Part shown: piece after piece, positions 57,991 through 64,000 of the stretch
How the letters are laid out: every line of letters begins with the position of its first letter
How positions within the stretch are numbered: the stretch's first letter is position 1
Assembly: GCF_900100955.1 (NCBI RefSeq)
Contig: NZ_FNCC01000003.1
Location: 124,001-188,000 of the forward strand
Direction of reading: 5' to 3'
Origin: Lentzea fradiae
GTDB taxonomy: Bacteria > Actinomycetota > Actinomycetes > Mycobacteriales > Pseudonocardiaceae
Length of the DNA: 64,000 bases
The notes under the pieces: model-generated
Told to the model about the DNA's origin: nothing
Databases searched by the model: none
What the model saw: only the letters and a program-made list of their open reading frames with translations
Translations under genes and position numbers: made by a program

Positions 57991-58659
57991 TCAGGTGTCG
58001 CGGCCGAGCCGCAGCAGCAGTTCGCGGAACAGGCCCAGCTCACCGGGGGTCAGCGGGACGTCCGCGCGCGTCAGCTGCCCGAGCAGGGCGTGCGCGGACG
58101 TCACCAGGTCCGACCGGCGCCGGCCGGTCACGAGCACCGAGCCCAGCACCGCCTCGCGGGTGCGTTCGGACAGCTCTTCGTCGCCGGGGCCGGTGATCAG
58201 CAGGATCGTGGTGCCGATCGTGGCGGCGTGGATCGTCCCCACGGCGCCGTCCACCGGCATGGTGAGCAACCCGGCCTCGTCGATCCGCGTCACGATCCCG
58301 CGCAGGATGCGCTCCCCCTCCGCGGCGGCCGGATGGGGTGTCGTGCGCGCGCCGCCGTACATCAGCCCGTACAGCGCGGGATTGCGCAGTCCGAACTCGA
58401 CGTGCCCGTCCCAGCCGCGCCGCAGGTCCTCGACCGGGTCGCCGGACGGCCGCCGGTGGCGCTTCTCCTCCAGGTAGCGCTCGAACCCCGCGGCGACGAC
58501 GGCGTCGAGCAGCCCGGACTTGTCGCCGAAGTGGTGGTAGACGGTCGGTGGCGTCACGTCCGCCGCCTTGCACACGTCGCGGATCGACGTGCCTTCCACG
58601 CCCGCCGAGTCCACCAGGGACGTCGCCGCGGCCAGGATCCGGTCCCGCACGTCACTCAT
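57991..58659 (-). CDS. TetR-family transcription regulator
   Basis: 222 residues. N-terminal helix-turn-helix DRILAAATSLVDSAGVEGTSIRDVCKAADVTPPTVYHHFGDKSGLLDAV; ligand-binding helices follow (YGLMYGGARTT). No ligand can be read. TAACG (58661-58665) and CGTTA (58689-58693) are inverted half-sites straight upstream and may be its own operator. Divergent from the GH3 gene by 257 bases, but the GH3 gene has a LacI-type operator of its own. Confidence 0.92.
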   Translation of the reverse strand: MSDVRDRILAAATSLVDSAGVEGTSIRDVCKAADVTPPTVYHHFGDKSGLLDAVVAAGFERYLEEKRHRRPSGDPVEDLRRGWDGHVEFGLRNPALYGLMYGGARTTPHPAAAEGERILRGIVTRIDEAGLLTMPVDGAVGTIHAATIGTTILLITGPGDEELSERTREAVLGSVLVTGRRRSDLVTSAHALLGQLTRADVPLTPGELGLFRELLLRLGRDT

Positions 58660-58865
58660 GTAACGGAACTATATCCGAGAGTGGACAGCGTTATAGACCG
58701 CTCGCCTCCGGGGGTGGGGCCGACCGATCTCACACCACGGCACCGGCTGCTTCCGGAGCAGCCGGTTCGTCGCGTTCGGCCTAACCGGACGCCTTCCCGA
58801 CCGGGTCGTTCGTACCGGAATCCGAGAAACCCGTATCGCTCGGAACCGGTTTCGGGTATCAACTG

Positions 58866-58879
58866 TGAGAGCGCTCCCA
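58866..58879. promoter_or_regulatory. LacI/CebR-type operator upstream of the GH3 gene
   Basis: TGAGAGCGCTCCCA: one mismatch from symmetry; the right half equals the CebR consensus TGGGAGCGCTCCCA. 38 bases before the GH3 ATG. No lacI gene is adjacent, so control from 23027-24040 is inferred. Confidence 0.7.
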
Positions 58880-58916
58880 TAGACGCTGCCGCCGCACGAG
58901 CCCTCTCGGAGACCAC

Positions 58917-61157
58917 ATGGATCGCGACGAAGCGCCCTACCTCGACGCCACGCTGCCCACCGCGGAGCGGGTCGCCGACCTCCTGGCCCGCATGACACCG
59001 GCCGAGAAGGTCGGGCAGATGATGCAGCTGGACTCGCGGGAGGACCTGGACGACCACGTGCTGCGCAAGCACGTCGGCTCGATCCTGCACACCTCGCCGG
59101 AACGGGTGCTGCGCGCGCAGGACCTGACGACGCGGACACGCCTGCGCATCCCGTTGCTGATCGCCGAGGACTGCATCCACGGTCACTCGTTCTTCGAGGG
59201 CGCGACGATCTTCCCGACCCAGCTCGGCATGGCCGCGACGTGGGACCCGGACCTGGTCGAGCAGGCCGCGCGGGTGACGGCGGTCGAGGCGTCCGCGACG
59301 GGCGTGCACTGGACGTTCTCGCCGGTCCTGTGCATCGCGCGGGACCTGCGCTGGGGCCGCGTGGACGAGACGTTCGGCGAGGACCCGGTGCTGATCGGCG
59401 AGCTGGCGTCGGCGATGGTGCGCGGCTACCAGGGCGACGGCCTCACCGACGAGACGGCCATCCTCGCCACCGCCAAGCACTTCGCGGGTTACTCGGAGAC
59501 CCAGGGCGGCCGGGACGCGAGCGAGGCCGACCTGTCGCGGCGCAAGCTGCGGTCGTGGTTCCTGCCGCCGTTCGAGCGGGTCGCCCGCGAAGGCTGCGCG
59601 ACTTTCATGCTCGGCTACCAGTCCACCGACGGCGTGCCGATCACCGTGAACTCGTGGCTGCTGGACGAGGTGCTGCGCGGTGAGTGGGGCTACCAGGGCA
59701 CCCTCATCACCGACTGGGACAACGTCGGCCGCATGGTCTGGGAGCAGAAGCTCCAGCCCGACTACGCGCACGCCGCCGCGGCGGCCGTGAAGGCCGGCAA
59801 CGACATGATCATGACTACCCCGCAGTTCTTCGAGGGCGCGCTCCAAGCCGTCGAGGACGGGCTGCTGGCCGAGTCGGACCTCGACCGCGCCGTCACCCGC
59901 ATCCTCACGCTCAAGTTCGACCTGGGTCTCTTCGAGAACCCGCGCAGGCCCGACGCCGAGCGCCAGCGCGTGATGATCAACCACGAGGACCACGCGGCGC
60001 TGAACCTCCGGGTGGCACGCCGGTCGCTGGTGCTGCTGCGCAACGACGGCGTGCTGCCGTTCGCGCGGGCCAAGGCGAAGATCGCCGTCGTGGGCCCGCT
60101 GGCCGACGACGCGCAGACGCAGCTCGGCGACTGGGCGGGCTCGTCCGGCCAGGCCGACTGGCTGCCCACCGGCCACCCGCGCGAGATGATCACGACGGTG
60201 CTGGACGGCCTGCGCGAGCTGTCGTCCGGTGAGGTCACCTACGCCCGCGGCGCGGACATCCTGACGCTGGAGCCGGACCCCGAGGGCGACACGTTCCCGG
60301 ACGGCCAGCCGCGCCCGCCGGTCGTGCGGCCGTGCGAGCCGGACCAGGAGCTGATCGCCGAGGCCGTCGCCGCCGCGCAGGACGCGGACTACGTGGTGGC
60401 CGTGGTCGGCGACCGGATCGAGCTGGTCGGCGAGGGCCGCTCCACCGCCACGCTCGAGCTGATCGGCGGCCAGATCGCGCTGCTCGACGCGCTCGCGGCG
60501 ACCGGCAAGCCGCTGGTCGTGGTGCTGCTCGCGTCGAAGCCGCTGGTGCTGCCGCCGTCCGCGCTGAACGCCGCCGCGCTGCTGTGGGTGGCGAACCCCG
60601 GCATGCAGGGCGGCCGGGCCATCGCGGAGGTGCTGCACGGTCTCGTCGAGCCGAGCGGCAGGCTGCCGATCTCGTTCGCGGCGCACGCGGGCCAGCAGCC
60701 GACGTACTACAACCAGATCCGCGGCCAGCACGGCACGCGCTACGCCGACCTGACGCAGGAGCCCGCGTTCGTGTTCGGCGAGGGCCTGTCGTACACCACC
60801 GTCGAGTACGGCGAGCTGCACGTGGAGACGCCCGTGCTGCGTCCGGACGAGACCGTCAAGGCGTCGCTGGAGCTCACCAACACGGGTTCCCGGCCGTCAC
60901 GCGAGACCGTGCAGGTCTACGTCAGCGACTCCGTCACGTCGGTCAGCTGGGCCGACAAGGAGCTGAAGACGTTCAAGCAGGTCGACGTGCAGCCGGGTGA
61001 GACCGTGAAGGTCGACCTGGAGCTGCCCGTCGCCGACTGCACAATCGTCGACGCCGCCGGGAACCGGGTGGTCGAGCCCGGCGAGTTCCTCCTGCTCGCC
61101 GGACCGAGCTCGAAGGACCTGCGCCGGGCCGAGTTCACCGTAAAGCCGCTGGCTTGA
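58917..61157 (+). CDS. GH3 beta-glucosidase (BglX-like), cytoplasmic
   Basis: 746 residues, no signal peptide. N-terminal (alpha/beta) barrel with ATAKHFAGYSETQGGRD near residue 185 and nucleophile Asp266 in LITDWDNVG; second alpha/beta sandwich domain (RRSLVLLRNDGVLPF, VVGDRIELVGEG) and C-terminal fibronectin-III-like domain (FGEGLSYTTVEYGELHV). It would cleave imported beta-glucosides such as cellobiose or xylo-oligosaccharides. GGAG before the ATG. Its 3' end overlaps the convergent GHMP-type gene by 23 bases. Confidence 0.94.
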   Translation: MDRDEAPYLDATLPTAERVADLLARMTPAEKVGQMMQLDSREDLDDHVLRKHVGSILHTSPERVLRAQDLTTRTRLRIPLLIAEDCIHGHSFFEGATIFPTQLGMAATWDPDLVEQAARVTAVEASATGVHWTFSPVLCIARDLRWGRVDETFGEDPVLIGELASAMVRGYQGDGLTDETAILATAKHFAGYSETQGGRDASEADLSRRKLRSWFLPPFERVAREGCATFMLGYQSTDGVPITVNSWLLDEVLRGEWGYQGTLITDWDNVGRMVWEQKLQPDYAHAAAAAVKAGNDMIMTTPQFFEGALQAVEDGLLAESDLDRAVTRILTLKFDLGLFENPRRPDAERQRVMINHEDHAALNLRVARRSLVLLRNDGVLPFARAKAKIAVVGPLADDAQTQLGDWAGSSGQADWLPTGHPREMITTVLDGLRELSSGEVTYARGADILTLEPDPEGDTFPDGQPRPPVVRPCEPDQELIAEAVAAAQDADYVVAVVGDRIELVGEGRSTATLELIGGQIALLDALAATGKPLVVVLLASKPLVLPPSALNAAALLWVANPGMQGGRAIAEVLHGLVEPSGRLPISFAAHAGQQPTYYNQIRGQHGTRYADLTQEPAFVFGEGLSYTTVEYGELHVETPVLRPDETVKASLELTNTGSRPSRETVQVYVSDSVTSVSWADKELKTFKQVDVQPGETVKVDLELPVADCTIVDAAGNRVVEPGEFLLLAGPSSKDLRRAEFTVKPLA

Positions 61158-61908
61158 AGGGACCGGGCACGATCGTGAGGTAGCGGGGAGGGATCTCCAC
61201 CGCCTTCGTGACGGCCTTGCGCACCGCCGGGACCAGGTCCGCGTCGACGAGAGCGACGGCGGGCCTGCCCGGCGGGTCCACGAGCATGGACGCACCTCGT
61301 GCCCCGGCGGCCAGCGCGGCCCGTACGACGGCGTCCTGCTCCGGGTCGGGGTTCTGCGCCCGGTGGTAGGCCGTCAGTTCCGCCCCGAGGTCACCGGAGC
61401 CCGGGGTGTACGGCCGTTCCGGCTGCGGCTCGGGCCGGCGGACGCGGGTGTCGACCACGAGCAGCCGCTGACCGGGCAGGTCGAGCGCTTCGGCGGCGAG
61501 CTCGTCGATCCGCTCGCCCGCGAGGTCGGCCAGCGCCAGCGCCACCGCCGTCCGCAGGGCCTCCGAAGCGGACAGGCCACTTCCGCGCGGCAGGTCGACG
61601 CTGCACATCAACGCCGCTCCGCCCGTCGCGTCCACCCCGGAAGCCCACGCCGGGACGTCGTCCGACGGCAGCAGCGCCCGTTCGGTCGGCCGGTTCACCG
61701 ACACCAGCTCCAGCCGTCCGTCGTCGCGGCGGTCACCCGCGACGATCGCGCCCCACTTGGCGGGCACCTTGACCGCGCCGCCGAGCAGGTTCAGCACGCC
61801 GGGCGCGTACCAGACCCCCTCGGCGGGCCTGCCGAACGTGCGCCGGAACGCGTGCGGCACCAGCCTCAGCTCCGGCGCGATCTCCGGGCGGTCCGCGATG
61901 TCGGTCAT
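61135..61908 (-). CDS. Shortened GHMP-kinase/galactokinase-like protein
   Basis: 257 residues. Galactokinase-like features: VWYAPGVLNLLGG near residue 32 (family APGRVNLIGEH, but without the catalytic-site E-H-T-D-Y), GHMP phosphate loop DLPRGSGLSASEALRTAVALAL near 110, and ARGASMLVDPPGRPAVALV near the end. Galactokinases have about 390 residues, so this is a reduced form and may be a catalytically altered or regulatory homologue. ATGA overlap with the methyltransferase; the last gene of the operon that enters from beyond 64 kb. Confidence 0.75.
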   Translation of the reverse strand: MTDIADRPEIAPELRLVPHAFRRTFGRPAEGVWYAPGVLNLLGGAVKVPAKWGAIVAGDRRDDGRLELVSVNRPTERALLPSDDVPAWASGVDATGGAALMCSVDLPRGSGLSASEALRTAVALALADLAGERIDELAAEALDLPGQRLLVVDTRVRRPEPQPERPYTPGSGDLGAELTAYHRAQNPDPEQDAVVRAALAAGARGASMLVDPPGRPAVALVDADLVPAVRKAVTKAVEIPPRYLTIVPGPFKPAALR

Positions 61909-63638
61909 GCCTTGCGCGCCAGCAGCCGGTAGGCGTTGCCGTTGCCGGTGCGCTTCGCCATGAACCGGTTCACCGTCTGGTCGAGCCCCAGCGCGACGAA
62001 GAACGCCGGGATGCCGAGCGCCCACACCAGGAAGCTGCGGGTGCGGCGCAGCCGGACGCGTTCCGGCCGCCACGGCGCGGGCGTGCGGGGCGCGAGGTTG
62101 CCGAGGAACAACAGCAGCGCGAGCGTGAAGTCGTTGCACAGGTGCGCTTCCGCGCGTTCGGTGGCCACCGTGACGAGGCCGCGGTCGGCCAGCGCGTGCT
62201 GGAGGTTGGCGATCGGCATCATGTGCTGGTGCTGCGGCTGGAACCACGGCATCCAGTACTGGCCGAAGAGCCTGCCGAGCCGCCACTCCGGGTCGGGCAG
62301 CTCGATCAGCAGGTAGCCGCCGCCGGGCAGGACGTCCGCGGCGATGTCGAGCTCCTCCCACGGATCGCGCACGTGCTCCAGGTAGTGGTGCATGCTGATC
62401 ACGTCGTAGCGGCCCTTGAGCTCACCCGCGAAGTCCTTGAAGCTGCCCCGGTAGGACCGCTCGATCCGGCCCAGCCTGGCCGCGTCGTCGATGGACGCGC
62501 CCTGGTCGAGCCCGTCGAACGCGGTGTCCGGCAGCACCTCCTTGGCGCCCAGGCAGAAGTGCGCGTGCCCGGAGCCGACATCGAGCCACCGCTCGGGTTT
62601 CGTGAACGGCTCGACCATCCGGGCACGGTCGTAGTACGGGCCGTTCTTGCCGGAGAACACCGCCTCCGCAGAGGTCGCGCCGAGACCGTCGTAGAAGTCG
62701 CGGTAGTAGAAGCCCAGTCCTTCCTCGGACAGCCTGGGGTTCTGCCACACGTGTCCACATCGGACACACCGGTCCATCGTGAACGTGCCGGGCTTGCGCT
62801 GCACCAGGTCGTGCGCGGTCACCCAGAGCCGGAGGTCCTTGCTGCCGCACGACGGACAGGTCTCGCGGCGTGCCTCGTGGAAGTTCCGGTCGCGGTTCTC
62901 CTCGTACCAGGGCGAGGCGTTCTCCAGGTGCTCGGCCTGGCGCAGTTCGGCGGAGGACTTCTTGCCACCGGCCGTCTTGAACCACAGGTACGGCGTGCGC
63001 ACGAACCGCGGCACCCACAGGTCCCGTGGCCGCAGCGGCGTTCCGGCGAACACGAGGAACGGGTGAGCCGTGTAGACGGCGAGCGCGACGAGGCCCCAGC
63101 GCCAGTCGGTGACCAGAGCGCCCACGACGGCGGCGAACCCGATGACCGAGCCCGCGATCCACAGCGACGGCCGCTTCCCCAGCTGCCGCAACGTCGCCGC
63201 GCGGTACTCGACGTCGTACGGCCCGGCCTGGAGCCCCGGAGCGACCGCGATCTCGACCTTCGCCTTCACGTGGTCCTTGACCCGCCGGACGAACGCGACG
63301 ATCTCGGTCGGGTCGTCGGTGTCGACGTCCTCCGCGTACTCATCACGCACCAGCACGGCCTGCGAAGCGCTGACGCCGCGTGCCCACGTGTCGCCCGTGT
63401 ACTTGCCGGGGTCGACCGCGCCGAGCAGGTCGAGGGCGGCGACCACCGGCAGGTCGCGGGGAACGAGGTCGACCAGGTCGGCGTCGGTCTCCCAGGAACC
63501 GTCGGTGCGGACGCCCGTGGCCGCGAGGAGCTTGTGCTCGCTCACGCCAGGGGCGAGCACGCGCAGCTTGGCCGCGCGGGAACGCAGGCGCGCGACGTCG
63601 AGCAGGACGACGAGCACCACCAGAACGGTGAGAATCAC
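61905..63638 (-). CDS. Membrane-associated class I SAM methyltransferase with zinc ribbon
   Basis: 577 residues. One N-terminal membrane helix; soluble region about 25-155 (LAPGVSEHKLLAATG...); two helices about 158-195; a zinc-ribbon (CPSCGSKDLRLW ... CVRCGHVWQNP, about 265-300); methyltransferase core with motif I WLDVGSGHAHF near 350 and MHHYLEHVRDPWEEL near 410; C-terminal hydrophobic segment. The N-terminal part resembles a glycosyltransferase-remnant region, but I cannot assign it. Probably methylates a lipid-linked glycan or other membrane substrate, given the neighbouring glycosyltransferase. GTG start overlaps the upstream stop. Confidence 0.82.
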   Translation of the reverse strand: MILTVLVVLVVLLDVARLRSRAAKLRVLAPGVSEHKLLAATGVRTDGSWETDADLVDLVPRDLPVVAALDLLGAVDPGKYTGDTWARGVSASQAVLVRDEYAEDVDTDDPTEIVAFVRRVKDHVKAKVEIAVAPGLQAGPYDVEYRAATLRQLGKRPSLWIAGSVIGFAAVVGALVTDWRWGLVALAVYTAHPFLVFAGTPLRPRDLWVPRFVRTPYLWFKTAGGKKSSAELRQAEHLENASPWYEENRDRNFHEARRETCPSCGSKDLRLWVTAHDLVQRKPGTFTMDRCVRCGHVWQNPRLSEEGLGFYYRDFYDGLGATSAEAVFSGKNGPYYDRARMVEPFTKPERWLDVGSGHAHFCLGAKEVLPDTAFDGLDQGASIDDAARLGRIERSYRGSFKDFAGELKGRYDVISMHHYLEHVRDPWEELDIAADVLPGGGYLLIELPDPEWRLGRLFGQYWMPWFQPQHQHMMPIANLQHALADRGLVTVATERAEAHLCNDFTLALLLFLGNLAPRTPAPWRPERVRLRRTRSFLVWALGIPAFFVALGLDQTVNRFMAKRTGNGNAYRLLARKA

Positions 63639-64000
63639 CCGGCCACCACCTTCTCCAGTCGGTCGGCCGCGGCTGCCGCGCCGCCCGCCGCCAAGAACGA
63701 GTCCCGCACCACACCCGCGGCGGCCGCGTACTCCGGTTCGTCCAGCACGGACAGGACCGCGCTGCGGATGTCCGCCGCCTTGGCCCGCGAGTACGTCAGC
63801 CGCACCCCGGCGCCCGCCGCCACCACCTGTCCCGCGACCGTCGGCTGGTCGTCGCGGATCGGTGCCACGACCAGCGGGAGGCCGTGCGCGAGCGCCTCGC
63901 AGACCGTGTTGTGGCCGCCGTGCGTGACGACCGCGTCGAGGTGCGGCATCAGCGCGAGCTGCGGCACCGACGGCAGCATCAGCACGTTGTCCGGCGCCGG
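63635..64000 (-). CDS. UDP-glycosyltransferase (GT1/UGT-MGT type), N-terminus beyond window
   Basis: The C-terminal ~121 residues are present: PSVPQLALMPHLDAVVTHGGHNTVCEALAHGLPLVVAPIRDDQPTVAGQVV contains the nucleotide-sugar binding HGGxxT signature (HGGHNT) and D-Q acceptor residues of the GT1/MGT family. It would transfer a sugar to a lipid or secondary metabolite. First visible gene of the operon continuing to the methyltransferase and GHMP-like protein (GTGA overlap). Confidence 0.88.
   Translation of the reverse strand, partial: PAPDNVLMLPSVPQLALMPHLDAVVTHGGHNTVCEALAHGLPLVVAPIRDDQPTVAGQVVAAGAGVRLTYSRAKAADIRSAVLSVLDEPEYAAAAGVVRDSFLAAGGAAAAADRLEKVVAG

Noticed and set aside
61135..61908. 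Reading the GHMP-like gene as a full galactokinase (galK)
   Set aside because: It is about 130 residues short and lacks the galactose-binding signature, so no symbol was given.
1..64000. Search for tRNA, rRNA, CRISPR, insertion sequences, prophage or biosynthetic megasynthases
   Set aside because: I saw no supporting sequence by eye; small RNA genes could still have been missed without a covariance-model scan.

Overview
The window is 64 kb of very G+C-rich DNA with dense, short-spaced genes, many GTG starts and many ATGA/GTGA start-stop overlaps. Gene content points to a filamentous actinomycete: a Cut190-like polyesterase, LacI-controlled secreted glycosidases, an ArfA/ArfC-like pair, a mycobacterial-type DesA3 desaturase with its reductase, many NarL-type two-component systems and an ECF-sigma/ABC cluster. 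The order Pseudonocardiales (Lentzea/Saccharothrix-like) is my inference; there is no rRNA or marker gene to prove it. I saw no insertion sequence, prophage, CRISPR array or tRNA.

Layout. 1-10.6 kb: truncated secreted S1 protease; LuxR ATPase regulator-thioesterase-alcohol dehydrogenase operon; PET-hydrolase-type cutinase; acyltransferase-3/SGNH O-acylase; small membrane protein-CBS protein-NhaD/ArsB permease. 10.6-15.5 kb: lipoprotein; a two-kinase/one-regulator signalling operon; ArfC-like and ArfA-like envelope genes. 15.5-20.9 kb: the most unusual part, a four-gene operon in which a polytopic membrane protein carries two D-x3-H-x12/13-H motifs with the spacing of the copper sites of particulate methane/ammonia monooxygenase subunit C, next to a PmoB-shaped secreted/membrane protein, a FixH/YtkA-like protein and a membrane-anchored secreted protein. 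A two-component system is divergent from it. 20.9-28.8 kb: DUF2236 oxygenase fused to EF-hands, DUF305-like lipoprotein, LacI regulator and a PA14-GH2-LamG glycosidase. 27.7-36.8 kb: LacI, GH13 alpha-glucosidase, sugar ABC importer without ATPase, and a CBM-GH87 alpha-1,3-glucanase, which together look like an alpha-1,3-glucan utilisation locus. 37-39.7 kb: DUF6510 protein, flavin reductase, molybdopterin sulfite-oxidase-like protein, crotonase. 39.7-46.5 kb: aculeacin/AHL-acylase homologue coupled to a MacB-type ABC system, with a divergent two-component system. 46.5-52.8 kb: Lgt, an S15 peptidase, a desaturase and its reductase, a PucR regulator. 52.8-58 kb: ECF sigma/anti-sigma/ABC cluster. 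58-64 kb: TetR, GH3 beta-glucosidase, and a glycosyltransferase-methyltransferase-GHMP-kinase-like operon that runs off the window.

Regulation ties distant parts together. A palindrome with core GAGAGCGCTCTC or a close variant lies upstream of the S1 protease, the DUF305 lipoprotein (twice), the LacI gene at 24.0 kb, the GH2 enzyme and the GH3 enzyme. It resembles the CebR/CelR box, so that LacI protein probably controls a dispersed polysaccharide-degradation regulon. A different operator precedes the GH13/ABC/GH87 locus. Two low-complexity mini-ORFs (51 and 56 codons) join operon genes by ATGA overlaps at both ends and may be translational bridges.
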